A stretch of DNA of 64,000 nt from Dendrocalamus latiflorus (Eukaryota; Streptophyta; Magnoliopsida; Poales; Poaceae). Below are positions 34,117 to 46,274 of the stretch, one piece after another. Location: positions 53,558,527 to 53,622,526 of the forward strand of contig CM029627.1 of NCBI GenBank assembly GCA_017311315.1. The letters are read 5' to 3'. A program made the translations under genes and the position numbers. Each line of letters opens with the position of its first letter. Within the stretch, counting starts at the first letter, position 1. The notes below the pieces were generated by a model. It worked only from the letters and a program-made list of their open reading frames with translations, had not been told where the DNA came from and did no database searches.

Positions 34117-35523
34117 ATGAAGGTTGCCGTCACCACCCTCGCGGCGAGGGCGCGTGTGCGTGCATGGGCAAGAGCACGCGGACAGGAGCTCCTGATTGTC
34201 GTCCACCGCATTGTCAAGGAAGCATCGACGTCGGTGCAGTATCTGATGCTGACAAAGACCAACTACCTGGAGTGGGCGATGCTCATGCGCGTCAACCTGC
34301 AGGCGCAAGGGTTGTGGGGCGCCATCGAACCCGGTGGTGCAGACTACAGCGAGGATCGTCTGGCGTTAGCAGCGATCAGCCGAGCTGTCTCGCCGAAGAT
34401 GCTGGCCTCGATCGATAATAAGGAAACCGCGCAGGAGGCTTGAGAGGCTGTCAAGGTCATACGGATGGGCGTCGAGCACGTGCGCAAGGCGAACGCGCAG
34501 AAGCTCCAGCGCGACTTCAACAACATTGCTTTCAAGGATGGAGAGGCCATTCACGATTTCTCGATGCGCATTGCGGGCCTCGCCAACAACTTGCGGCTCC
34601 TGGGCAACCACATCACCGATGTAGAGGTCGTGCGCAAGATGTTGCAGGTGGTCCCTGATCAGTTCATGCAGGTTGCAATCTCCATTGAAACACTGCTGGA
34701 CGTCAGGGAGATGTCCATTGAAGAGGTCACAGGTTGTCTCCGGACCGTCGAGCAACGGTACGAGGCACGTGCAGCAGACGCGGAGCTGGGTTCACACCTG
34801 CTCCTCACCTCCAAGGAGGAGGAGATGATCCATCGTATGCGCAGGCAGGAGAACAATGCTCCGCGTGGTGGCAGTAGCGGCGCAGGAGGCAGCGGCTGGA
34901 GTGACAGCAAGTACACGCCACGTCGTGACGTGTCGCAAGCCAGCCGTGTACGTGACGCACCGCGAGGCATCCAACAAGGATAAGTGTCGCTATTGCAAGA
35001 AGAAAGGCCATTGGGCCCGTGACTGCTGGAAGAAGAAGAGGGACATGGCGCAGGCGCATCTCATTCAGAAAGGCAGCGAGGAAGACGAGCTATCGTTGCT
35101 GATGATGCAGGTGACTTCACTGGCGTCACAACCCGAGCATTCTCCGACGTGCGATGAGACGGAACGTGTGGGCGCTCTTGTCCATCTTAACAAGGAGCGC
35201 GCCACGATCCAGCTCGGTAACACCGACACCGACGAGCAGGAACGCGGCGTGTGGTATCTCGACATGGGGGCGTCGAACCACATGACAGGCAATGCCGCGG
35301 CTTTCTCCAAGTTGGATCAAGGGGTCACCGGGACGATGAAATTCAGCGACGGGTCTGTCGTCGACATTGTCGGACATGACTCGGTTGTATTTGCGGCCCC
35401 GCAAGGACATTTCGAAGCTGTGCAGCAACATCATAAGCCTGGGCCAACTCGACGAGTTCGGCTGCCAGGTTCTTATCGAAGATGGTGTGTTGCGGGTACG
35501 CGATCCGCAACAGGAGCTACTAG
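34117..35523 (+). pseudogene. gag: Copia gag and protease fragment carried by the CACTA element
   Basis: Gag text includes LTKTNYLEWAMLMRVNLQAQ and LWGAIEPGG, then QKLQRDFNNIAFKDGEAIHD and VVPDQFMQVAISIETLLDV. A CCHC knuckle follows (C-RY-C-KKKG-H-WARD-C, about 34,985), then the protease VWYLDMGASNHMTGN, where the usual D-T/S-G reads D-M-G. A TGA occurs near 34,441 and frameshifts near 34,920 and 35,400. The last recognisable protein is NIISLGQLDEFGCQVLIEDG, cut at 35,520 by CACTA subterminal repeats. Integrase, reverse transcriptase and RNase H are absent. Confidence 0.85.
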
Positions 35524-35524
35524 A

Positions 35525-35787
35525 ACTGTCTGTGATGTGTATCACAGACGGTTTTTGTTTCAAGCCGTCTGCAATACTTTTCTTCACAGATGGTTCTAGT
35601 TACAAACCGTCTGTGTTGTCTTTATCACAAATGGCTCACAAACCGTCTGTGTTGTCTTTATCACAAACGGCTCACAAACCGTCTGTGATATCTTTCGATT
35701 ATCACTGACACATAAATATAGGCAGTTCAGAAAACCGTCTATGATGGCAATTCCGAACCATCTGTGATGACCCTTTTTGTAATAGTG
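35525..35787. repeat. Right subterminal repeats of the CACTA element
   Basis: At least seven variants of 'aaccgtctgtgat' or its complement lie in 260 bp and end at ttgtaatagtg. Such arrays are the binding sites for the CACTA-encoded DNA-binding protein in characterised plant elements; that role is inferred here. Confidence 0.8.
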
Positions 35788-38632
35788 CAACCTCCTCCAG
35801 TGAGCATGGTACTATGGTTTTCCCAGTGCACGGTAGCCTAAAAACTATGTTAATATGGTTGGAAGAGATGGGTATCTCTTTGTTAGTATCAAGAACATGT
35901 CTTTATCAATCTTGGCGTTGGGCTAGCAGAGCGGAATGGGCGTGGTTGCCGGCTTCTTCTCTCTCATGTCCCCTTCTTTCTTGCTCTTTTAACCATGGAA
36001 TGCACAGTGTATTGGTGCATGAGCTACAGTGCGCTCGGTCACGGGGCGTAGGTCGCTAGCGCGCAAGAGTTGCAGCGCACTGGTGCACGCGGGGTGTAGG
36101 GCACTTAAGCGCTTGGGCGGCATGCTTTCCCGAAGCCACGGCATTTTGCTTTACTGCACCAAATGGCCTATCTATTTCACAAAGCTTATACAGCCGTATC
36201 TTTGCATGTTACTTGTCTCGTGGGTTCAAAGGTGCATGGGCACATGCCACAACCAGGCGCACATGCATGGGCCACGTGGGAGCTGGGGCGCCTAGGTGCC
36301 GAATCATGTCAGTGCTTGGACCACAGAGGTGCTGGGGCACACCTGGCTTGGTTGCCAGGGCTCAGGGCCTCAGGCGCAGGGTCCAGGATCTGATGGAGAT
36401 GACCTTGCAGATGTTAGCCATCTAGTTGCCGAGAAGCGTGACTAACTCATGGTCTCCAAAAGCAAAGGTGAGCATGACTTAGCTAATTTGCTTTGGATTG
36501 TCCTTGAGTCCATGAATTTGACACCTTTGTATAGTTAAGAAGGCCAGCTGGATCCTCAGGGAGATGACCATCATTGATTATGAGGCTCTTGAGGTTGGTA
36601 TTTTCAGTGGCCGAGGGACCAACAACGTCACCAACAGCTTGAAGCTGATGATGCCCTCTCAGGGCAAACCTATTCATGCCCCCATCGAAGAGGAAGAAGG
36701 CTAAGGTGTTGGCCTCGGAGGGTGCTACCAGTGCTCCTCCTCTAAAGAGCCAAGTGAGGACGAAGCCCCCTGCTGAGGGGCGATGCCTCCTGCCATAGGA
36801 GCAAGGCTCCCTCCTGCAGGTGACTTTTGGCCCTGAGTTCTAGGCACCACATGAACCCCTATAGAGCATCCTCCATGCTCTGCTGCCTTGGGCCTCGCTT
36901 CACGTAAGGGGAAGCCTCAAGATCCCAAGGAGCTTCAGAGGTCACCTTGACAGAAGAGGAAGAGGCTGGCTCTGACTGCGATCCACCTCCCACCTCCATC
37001 ACTGAGCCTAGGAGCTGAGTCGGCATGGAGCCTTCTCTGAGTCACGGGACTTCTCAGACCATGTTGTCCTCCTTGCACTCCAGCTCCATGTCGTCTCTGT
37101 GAGGTCCCTTGTGCGTGTAGTGGAGGAGCGGTTGGAGGAGAGGGAGTTGGGATCGACCCCTCATGGTAGCTCGGGGCGCCCAATACCCAGTACTATGATG
37201 CCTGTCACTCTCTTTATGGTGATAAAGGTAAACGAAGCTTCCTTTCCTTTTCAGGTGCCTTTGGTCATTTATCACCTCCTGCTCAATATTTTCTGTTTGT
37301 GTCAGGTGTTGCTGAGATGGGAGCGCAAGCTGGTGATGCGGGGAAGGCAACACCCAAGGAACAAGGCCCGAGAGGTGAGAAGGCCCTCCCTGGCCTCAAA
37401 GTCTAGGAGCAGGAGGGTCGTGATGGGGCCACATGCTACTCCTGTAGTGAGCTGCCCTTCTATGTCGTTCCACTAATTAGTGATGGTGACATAGTAGCTC
37501 AGATTCAAAGACTCGCCGAGGGGCATGTGAGCAAGTACATGGCTCACTTCCATGACATGTGAGACATCAGAGAGTTCTCCTAGCTTCTCAAGGATCGATT
37601 GGAGCGCCCATGTTGACTGGCGGTTTGGTCTGGCTGGGAGATTAGGTACTCAGCCTCCATTTCTTTGTGGTGGTGGTGACCACACCCATCAACAGATCTA
37701 GCTGGCAGCATAGAGACATGCCTAGTGCTTGTAGAGTAAAGGCTCTTCTAATCGCCTCGGCCATAGTCCTCTCGGCGTGGTCCCTTCGACTTGGTGAATG
37801 TGTTTGCACCTCAACGGGTGGGATGGCCTGTTGGCTTGAAATTGTTGAAGGGACTACTGGTGCATGGACAACTTTTGGCCCCAAGGGCTCTCTAGTTGCC
37901 CCTGGCTAGGTAGCACCGTAGGGGCGGAGCCCTATATTGTCTGGTGGGAGCTGGTTTACCATCTCTGGGTGCAGGTGCATTTGCCCGGGCAGAGGAACTT
38001 GAAAAAGAGGTCCTGGAACTCCCATCCCTAAGGGTATGAGCTTAGGCCTCGAAGGTGGAGGCGACGGGATGAACTGCAGCGGGCGGGTGCAGTGGTCAGT
38101 AAGAAGCCCCATTCATTACCCCTGCTTGGGCGAGTGGAGGAAGGTTGTGAGGATTTCCCCTAGCCCTCCTCCAAGGATGAAAGCCCCACACGTGCCCAGG
38201 TCGGTGGCCACTTGAACTGAAGGTGGTGCTGGGAGTGGGGAGATGTGCTGAGGGCCACCGGGAGATGGTAGGGCACCATCATGTAGTCCACCACTTGCCA
38301 TGCAATTGCCTCCACCATTGCCTTGCAGTTAGCGGCGTCAAGCACCCCAGAAGCGATGGTTAGCCCTAGAGCTTTGGTGGCACCTTGGGCTACTTGCCTT
38401 TGGCCAGACTCCACATCAGCTGGCGCAAGGGAAGTGGGTATGCTTAGCAGCCCTGGGACACACAGGACATTGTTTGTCCTAGGGTGAACAGCCCCAATCT
38501 CCGAAGACAGCATGCACCTCAGCTCCTCCAGAGTGTGGATGCACAGGCTCCTTGTGCTTTAGAGCTGGGGGAGGCCTTGTGGACTTGTAGTACTTTCTTG
38601 GTATGAGCCATAGCCTTTTGTCAATCAGCTAT
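35788..38632 (-). pseudogene. Decayed gypsy-like internal region (minus strand)
   Basis: Lies downstream, on the minus strand, of an LTR end and primer site at 38,633-38,656. A short protein-like stretch starts near 38,610 (AHTKKVLQVHKASPSSK) and is followed by broken frames, the longest at 38,160-38,513. I recognise no polymerase domain. The leftmost part (35,788-36,480) may belong to another element. Confidence 0.4.
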
Positions 38633-38655
38633 GGTCCCCACGGATGACACCAATG
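38633..38655 (-). promoter_or_regulatory. Gypsy-type primer-binding site
   Basis: On the minus strand 'ttggtgtcatccgtgggga' directly follows the LTR end '...cctacaaca', a layout typical of grass gypsy elements. The exact tRNA cannot be assigned without a search. Confidence 0.55.
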
Positions 38656-39040
38656 TTGTAGGTATGAAAAACCAAACACGTGAGAAGGGGCAGATCTCAG
38701 CCATGCTACAGATCAGCGTCCATAAGAGCGAGAGTGACACGAAGACTTATACAAGTTTGCGGGTCCGAGAGGACCGCCCTACTACTGTCGGTGGCCTAGG
38801 GGGGTTTCGAGGGTTCCTCCCAAAGGCGCATCAGTTTGAATGGCTCTTTGTATCTTTGTGAGCTTGAGTTATAAATGAGGGATACATGGGATATTAATAG
38901 GCTCTAGGGCCTGTACAAATGATAGAAATACCCCTCAGTGAGACAACTAGTCTATGAGTACAAATGAGACGTATAATCGTCTTTCCTAGGTTCACCTGTA
39001 TTTCTTGGTCCTGGACATAGATGTCTTCTGTAAAGCAGGC
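38656..39040 (-). mobile_element. Gypsy LTR fragment (minus strand)
   Basis: On the minus strand it contains a TATA-like 'catttataactcaag' (about 38,865) and ends 'cctacaaca' before the primer site. The upstream boundary is unclear because the DNA becomes AT-rich near 39,040. Confidence 0.55.
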
Positions 39041-39756
39041 CCACGCTAGTTGAAGGAAAAGTTGAAACTAAAATTTTGTGACCCAACTTTATATGAATTT
39101 GGAATAAAATTTATGAAAATATTGGAAACAAAATCATTATAAAATATGTAGCCTATGCAAATGCACATGTTGATGACTAGTAACACAAATATTAGTCATG
39201 ATGATTAGGTTGATATCAACCACTCAACCACCAAAAATTAACTTAGAGGCCTAGATGCTTACAGAAACCTACGCTCAAAAAAAAAAGACAAGCAATATTT
39301 AACTTCAATGAGATTATCACCATTAATTCGGATTTTTTTCTCTCCCAATCCATAAAGTGTTAGATCATGAAAATTTGATCAAGATATGGAGTAAGTTGAG
39401 CACTATTTCCTATATCTGGCAATTTCTGATGGTACTTTAGATGTGTGGTTATAAATATATCATCTCTAGTCAACGAAATCCCAATCTACGGAAAAGAATG
39501 CCTGCGTTGTCCATCACGTGCCATTACTTCCACAGGAAAAGTAATGGCTTGTGGTGCCTTAAAATGACCGTCAAGAGATAGATAGATCCTAATTTTATTC
39601 CATCTCTGGAATTTCTCACTTATGAAAGCCGTCATCTCCATTCACCGCAATGAAAAAGAAAATAAAATTCAACATCTCTTGTCATCGTTTTTAGTCAAGT
39701 ACTAGCCAACTTTTGGTAGGTACACTTGTGACTCAAATTGATTACCATAGTCGTTG
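39041..39756. other. Intergenic AT-rich DNA
   Basis: No coding frame, repeat unit or RNA gene that I can support. Confidence 0.5.
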
Positions 39757-41015
39757 TGTAACAACCCAATTTTGTGGCTTTTTGAAATTTTTGAAATAAA
39801 TTTGATTTTTGTGCATAATTCAACTCTTGGGAAAAACAAAATTCAAAATTAATTCAAAAGAAAGATTGAAAGGCAAACTCAAATAAAAAAATGAAAAGAA
39901 ACAAAAAGTAGAGAAAAGTGAAAACAATTTTCGGGATCAGGCCAACTTCTTTTTCTTTTTCCCCCTCTTTTTCTCTTGCCAGCCCTATGCCATTGGCCCA
40001 CGGCCTGCTTCCCTTTTCTCTTTTTGTTCTTCCCCGGCCCAACCACACTCGGCTAGCCTTTCCCTTCCCTTCTTCCTTGCTCTGCCTCCCGGCCGCGTTG
40101 TTGATTGGAGTCGCTGTGTTGCCTTGGGTCCATGCGGCCTGACCTCCTCGGACCTCGCCAACCTCTCTGGTGAGCTCCTCATGCCCCTTAGATGCTCACC
40201 GTACCTTAGATTATCTTGCCATGTTGCTGTGGTGGCCGAGCTTCGCCGTTGCCATGCGTCATCGCACTGCGGCCGTGGTTCGCCGTCGACCACACCGTTG
40301 CCGCGCATAGGACCGCTATGGTCCTGACAACCCATTTTGCCGGTGCTCGCCATTGCTTATCTCATCGGTGATGAGCACAACAATAGTGCCTCCTCTATGA
40401 GCAAAGGAGGAGCACCGTAGCTCGGTAGTTAATTACCTTAGAGTTAATGATGACCATTAGTGTGACTTAATTGGCCATCGACATGTGGGACTAGATCATT
40501 AGAAATCTAATTAAAGCCAGTTTAAAGCCATGAGTCACTGACATGCGGACCCTTCAATGTGCCTGGGGCCACATGTCAGTTAGTCACTCCTTTACTTTAA
40601 AGAAAATAATTCAAAAGAACATTAAAAACCCGGTTGGCCTCACCTGTCAGCCTCTGATGTATTTTCACATAAGAAAATAAATTAAATTTGTGGGGCCCAG
40701 TTGTCAGTGGGATACACCACCACTCCTCTGTTTATTTTTACAATTTTCATGAAATTAAGCTTTGGAAGGTCTATTCTCATTCATTTTAAATCCAATCAAA
40801 TGAAACTTATTTATAAATTTATCTAATTTCAATATCTTTGTAACAAAAGTAAAACCATAAATTTTGGAGTTCATTTGGATTTATTTGTATGACCGTGTAT
40901 TTATTCGCTTTTTCATCACAATTGCCTGAGTCGATTATGAAGACCCAAAAAGCTGCAGTTCGAGCCCAGCCCGAACTACCAAGACCGTGTATTTGAATCT
41001 AAGCTACATTTTGTT
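39757..41015 (+). mobile_element. Long-LTR fragment starting TGTAACAACCC
   Basis: Begins 'tgtaacaaccc', a typical 5' end of long grass gypsy LTRs. It has AT-rich DNA, then a GC-rich block (about 39,960-40,360), then AT-rich DNA with 'ccacatgtcag' words. The end near 40,905-41,015 resembles the layout at 3080-3210. No internal region follows, so it is a solo or truncated LTR. Confidence 0.5.
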
Positions 41016-42043
41016 AAGCCATACATCGATATTATTGCATTCTGTGTGTTAGTTCGTGGAGCATGATTATTTGTGCTCATCCTCGCTCGCTAAAGTAACT
41101 CAAAACCTGTGGATTGTGACCATAGACGTAGGAAGTCGAAAATAGTTCTATTTGTCAAAAAGAAGACAACAGGAAAGAAAAAAACTAGAGTGGACTTTGT
41201 AGTTTGTACGGAGCATCTGCTTTTTTTTCACTAGGACTAATAGAGTTTACAGTCATATATAAATCAATTAACGCACTCAGGTGGGTTTAATTAGCAGCCA
41301 AACATGGCACCTTACTTGTAAAGAGCTTCATGATTTGATCCCTAGGAATTTTTGCATTTATGTTTTGATGTGCACGTTTTGACATGCTTGCATTAATGAT
41401 TAATTCAATCGCCGATTGTCGACGACCGGGGCTAAACGGACTTTAAAGTCGTACGGTCGTGCAGCGTGTTTGGAACAAAGGGAGAAAAGGGCAAACGTGT
41501 TCGGGACTTTTGGGTCCTGAGTCTCCTGACGCCCCATGCATGGCCTCTATTTAAAGGCCCAGCATGCCTGGTTCGATTTACTAATTCTAATCCAAAGCTC
41601 CTCTCGTTTTGAGGTGAGGTGATCCGTGCATCTATACTAGTGTTTCTTAATTACGGTCCATTTTATATATCATCCTATATTATGACCGGCGGAGTGCTGC
41701 CACGTCAGTGATTTTGTGAAAAAGCCTTTTGGATTTTGTGAAATCACGTTTTGGTTCTCGGTTCTTGCAAAAAGGTCTCTACCACGTTCTTTCCCCCGAA
41801 AACACCCCTCCACTTCTCCGACAATACGTACAGGTCCTCGCATGTCTATGAAAGCCGTCCTTTTGCAGGATATTGTCATTAGCTGTACTAATTAAAGGTG
41901 TTTCCTAAAATTCCTTTCCTAGCAGTAGTAGATATGGTATAGTCTTTAGCCGTATACTCGTAGGCGACGTATGTGATCTGCTGGCCAGTAATTAATTGAT
42001 ATATATAAACGCATGCATGCAGTCGAAGAAGAAATTATTTACC
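41016..42043 (+). promoter_or_regulatory. Upstream region of TPS1
   Basis: Non-coding DNA before the TPS1 start codon. There are two core promoter candidates: 'ctatttaaagg' at about 41,547, which would give a leader of about 450 nt, and 'atatataaac' at 42,001-42,010, which would leave a leader of only about 10 nt. The first is more plausible for translation. A segment at about 41,670-41,880 looks like inserted repeat DNA, but no terminal repeats were found. Confidence 0.4.
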
Positions 42044-44719
42044 ATGGAACACGAGAAGAAGAACCCTAAGCGGCCGTCGGTGAAGCTCGAAGACAGCAAA
42101 TGGACTGAATACTTCATCGACCTCCGCCCTTTGCCTTTGCCTTGCCCTCACCAGGTATATATAACTACTCTTAAGAGGGAGAGTGTGTGTGTTAAATTTG
42201 ATTTGTTTCTTTTATTTGTTCACGTTTAATTATTCTATGCAATATATCAAAATTAAGCAGGAGACGACGATCAAGGAGAGGCGGGACGAGCTTGTGCGCA
42301 AAGTTGGCTGCATGATCCAAGAGTATACAAGCAGGAAAGCAGGATGTTTGCTGGAGGGGATGAAGACGGTTGATGACCTAGAACGCCTTGGTGTTGGCTA
42401 CCATTTTGAGCAAGAGATCGCCATGTTTATGGACCTTCTCAACAGCACGCCGGTTACGGATGGTGATCTGTGTGCAGTCGCCCTCCGCTTCCGCCTGCTG
42501 AGGCAGCACCGCTACGACGTTCCATGCGGTACGTACGTAGCTAATAATATATCCATGAGCACCATCAATTGTTAATTCCCTTCCTCATAAAATACCCCGG
42601 CCCCTCTTATTATGGTAGATATATTTTAATCCTTTTTAACTAACTAAACGGACACAGCAGAAGTATTCGAGAGTTTCAAGGATGAGAATGGAAACTTCAA
42701 GGACGCCCTGCGATCTGATGTCGATGTCCTACTCAGTCTGTACGAGGCCGCTCACCTCCTCAAATGCGACGAAGACGTCCTCAGCAACGCCATCATCTTC
42801 ACCACGGACTGCCTCTCATCCCTAATCAAAGGTGGACAACTACCTGAGCCCATCTTACAGAAAGTGCAGGACGCTCTGGCTTCACCGAGGTACCGGAGAA
42901 TGCAGAGGCTCGAGGCCAAGCTCTACATGCCCATCTACGAGAGTGACAAGGATAGCAACCAGGAGATACTTGAGCTTGCTAAGCTAGACTTTCACATACT
43001 GCAGCTGATGCACCGTGATGAGGTCAAGAGGATGTCACTGTGAGTACTAATCTCATTTTTTGCAACTTAACTAATCTCAATTTTGCAAGTAATCATACTA
43101 GCTTGTTGCATGTGACGTATACATGCACCTGCTTGGCAGCATTGTACATATATGCAGAAATGGAAAAACTAAGCACGTATGTCAAATTTGAACAAGTCTT
43201 ATTTATTCTCATGACATACTCTACTATTGATGATGAATTCGTTCCCTTTAATGACTAAATTAGGTGGTATAAAGACCTTAATCCTGGGAGCACGCTGGGT
43301 CAATACATACGTGAACGGCCAGTGGAGTGCTACTTTTGGGCACTTGGTGTTTTCCACGAGCCACAGTATGCCAAGGGACGGATGATGTTTGCAAAACTTA
43401 TCAAGATGTTTTCACTTTTGGACGATACATTTGATTCATATGGCACCATGGACGAGCTTCCTGAGTTTAACCAAGCGGTCCAACGGTAAGACATCTTGGA
43501 TTTTCATTTAAATTCTATTGTTAAACTTGAGGATCGATCAGATGCATGGTCGCTACAGTTATAATTAAGTTGTTTTACGTAAGGTTGTTACGATTCGTAG
43601 AATAACGATTTTCGAGGCAAGATCCTACTACGATCATAAGATCAGATCCTATGATACCGATCCCACCAACATATATAAAAACGATCCTAGTCCTGATAAT
43701 GTTGGTTTTATGTGTGTTTTTTTTTCTCAAATACATCCCGTCTTATAATGCGACTAATCAAGAAATTCCTACTTGACTTGTGAATAATATTCCAGGTGGG
43801 ATATAGAAGGTGCCAAACACGTAGGGAAGTGCTACGGGTACGTAATGTCCCATCTTTCCAAGACACTGGATGAATTTGTGGCTGATGGTGCTTCACCCTT
43901 TGGAATTGAATGTATTAAGGAGATTGTAAGTGAACATATACTAGCTCCTCGATTACTGCGTGTTGGCGCGAATTCTTTCATGTTTTGCACAACACAATTA
44001 GTATACATGTAAATCGTACCAACACTCATGTTAATTACTGAAAAAATGTAGACAAAGGAGGTGACCGTTTGCATGTTGCAAGAGGTGATATGGAGGGAAG
44101 AGGGGCACGTGCCCCCCGTGCGTGACCATCTCAAGGTCACACTGCCAACCACCATGTACTGGCCGCTGGCGTGCATAGCCTTCGTTGGGATGGACGCAGG
44201 CGACGACGTCTACACCTGGTCACGCTCGTTCCCTAAAATTATAGAGAATGCAACAATGATATGCCGCCTAATGGACGATGTCTCTGGCTATGAGGTGACA
44301 CATGCACACATATATTCAACTTAATTTGTCATACATAGTTTCATTCCTAGACTACGCTAACTTATTTGGAACAAAAGGTTTGTTGTTGTTGTATATCCAT
44401 CCAACCATCCATCTATAATGTGCAGTGTGAGAAGGAAAGAAGCAAGGTCGCTACTGCGGTGGACTGCTACGCCAAGGAGCATAAGGTGACGGTGCAGCAA
44501 GCCAAGGAGGCGCTGCTGTGCGTCGTGGAGGAGCAGTGGAGGAGCATCAACGAGGAGTTCCTCAGCAAGACGCCCATGATACCGACTGCGGTGCTGACAC
44601 GCGTGGTGAACCTCGCGCGCATGATGGAAAGCATCTACAAGAACCAGGATGGCTACACCCACTCCGCAGAAGCGGCAAAACCCATACACATGCTGCTCAA
44701 TGAAAGCGTCTACCAATAA
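42044..44719 (+). CDS. Terpene synthase TPS1 (TPS-a type, probable sesquiterpene synthase)
   Basis: Seven exons with GT-AG introns: 42,044-42,154; 42,261-42,528; 42,661-43,039; 43,264-43,485; 43,796-43,925; 44,052-44,294; 44,426-44,719. Together they give 1,647 bp, or 548 residues. The start 'accATGG' fits plant context. There is no plastid transit peptide, so a cytosolic enzyme using farnesyl diphosphate is likely. Motifs: RPx8W at residues 10-20, RER (RxR) at 269-271, DDTFD (DDxxD, Mg2+ binding) at 306-310, and an NSE/DTE site at 445-453 reading D-D-V-S-G-Y-E-C-E. In that site Gly449 replaces the usual Ser/Thr ligand. Seven exons are typical of TPS-a genes. No stop, frameshift or broken splice site was found. 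The product cannot be predicted from sequence. Confidence 0.92.
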
Positions 44720-45244
44720 TTAATAAGCTTTAACTGGGCAAGTTGCTGGAGATATATGTGTGAGCGTATATATATAGAAGCTGTATACTATATGTGTACG
44801 CACGTAGCATGCACACGGCACGTGTAATAAATAAACCTTACTTGATGTTGCAAGTGATATATCGTATCCATATATGATCGTATCAATTTTATGTTTATGA
44901 ACTATTTGAATAAAATGATATTTTGTTCTGTAGGATCGTATGGCGCAATCAGAGAGGTGTGAATGATTGCCTTCGCTTTTGAAAACCTGAAACCAAAAAT
45001 TCAAAGCATAAGAAAAACAATCTAAATTACCGGATATAGATTTCAACTGCAACCCGTTCGACTGCTCGCTCGACTGCTTGCTACGATCACTTTTGCACTT
45101 AGTCAAAATCTCCCTCTGCTTGAAAAGATTTGACCGCTCGAACGAATACAAGCTGAAGACAACACCGTGCTCGTAGCATGCTAGCAAGAACACAAAAAAG
45201 CAATGCTCAATAAGTTCCTACTTGATTTGTGAATAATATTCCAG
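44720..45244 (+). other. TPS1 3' flank and spacer to copy 2
   Basis: The TPS1 3' untranslated region contains 'aataaa' at 44,826-44,835, a poly(A) signal candidate. From about 44,900 there is unrelated spacer DNA until intron-4-like TPS sequence resumes near 45,200. No gene is visible. Confidence 0.6.
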
Positions 45245-45951
45245 GTGGGACATAGAAGGTGCCAAACACGTAGGGGAGTGCTACGGGTACGTAATGTCCC
45301 ATTTTTCCAAGACACTGGATGAATTTGTGGCTGATGGTGCTTGACCCTTTGGAATTGAATGTATTAAGGAGATTGAAAGTGAACATATACTAGCTCCTTG
45401 ATTGCTCGTGTTGGCGCGAATTATTTCATGTTTTGCACAACACAATTAGTATACATGTAAATCGTACCAACACTCATGTTAATTATTGAAAAAATGTAGA
45501 TAAAGGAGGTGACTGTTTGCATGTTGCAAGAGGTGATATGGAGGGAAGAGGGGCACGTGGCCCCCGTGCGTGACCATCTCAAGGTCACTCTGCCAACCAC
45601 CATGTACTGGCCACTGGCGACAGGCGACGATGTCTACACCTGATCACGCTCGTTCCCTAAAATTATAGAGGATGCAACAATGATATGCCGCCAAATGTAC
45701 AGATCTCTAGCTATGAGGTGACACATGCACACATATGTTCAACTTAATTTGTCATACATAGTTCACCAATGAATTTTACAAGATTATATTCATCCAACCA
45801 ACATATGGAGTTTCATTTCTAGACTAAGCTAACTTATTTGGAACAAAAGGCTTTGTTATTGTTGTATATCCATCCAACCATCCATCTATAAATGTGCAGT
45901 GTGAGAAGGAAAGAAGCAAGGTCGCTACTGCGGTGGACTGCTACGTCAAGG

Positions 45952-46234
45952 TGTTGACTTGTGATCCAAATTCTATACATCATTAGGCCAGCTTCTGGAC
46001 GGAGCGTAGCGGAGGCCCGTTATATATATTTCCTGTAAGCCGCCGTTTGGGAGATGAGATTAGAGTTGTAATCCCCGGCGTTTGTAACCTCACCCGAAAT
46101 AGTGAAGATTGCTTGCTGGCTGGCGCCCGTGGTTTTTTCCCTCTCGCATTGGGAGGGTTTTCCACGTTAAAATCTCGTGTCTCTCTGCGATTGATCTTGT
46201 TTACTTCGTCTTTCCGCTGCCATCGCGTGTAACA
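45952..46234 (+). repeat. 5' LTR of E3 (283 bp, 41-bp deletion)
   Basis: TGTTGACTTGTGATCC to CGCGTGTAACA. Compared with the 3' LTR it lacks 41 bp just upstream of the TATA-like 'ttatatatattt' (about 46,020). The 3' copy has the full sequence between 'aggcccgt' and 'tatatata', with a 2-bp 'gt' repeated at the deletion edges. Confidence 0.93.
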
Positions 46235-46236
46235 AG

Positions 46237-46249
46237 TGGTATCAGAGCC
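46237..46249 (+). promoter_or_regulatory. Primer-binding site of E3
   Basis: 'tggtatcagagcc' starts two bases after the LTR and matches the initiator tRNA-Met 3' complement used by most plant copia elements. Confidence 0.92.
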
Positions 46250-46274
46250 TCGGTTCTTCCGATCGGGCATCGCG

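Larger units (their letters stand above)
32495..35787. mobile_element. CACTA transposon with retrotransposon cargo
   Basis: The left end is CACTACAACAAAA, and the right end ttttttgtaatagtg reads CACTATTACAAAAA on the other strand. Both ends are flanked by the trinucleotide CAA (32,492-32,494 and 35,788-35,790), the 3-bp duplication expected of CACTA elements. Subterminal copies of 'atcacagacggtt'/'aaccgtctgtgat' fill 32,525-32,765 and 35,525-35,770 in both orientations. No transposase (TNPA/TNPD) is visible, so it is non-autonomous. The interior is a fragment of a long LTR (32,850-33,540) plus a copia LTR end, gag and protease (33,541-35,520). Confidence 0.85.

Noticed and set aside
44357..44716. 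Antisense frame of 119 codons over TPS1 exon 7
   Set aside because: It is the mirror of a GC-rich coding exon, and similar antisense frames occur over the copies.
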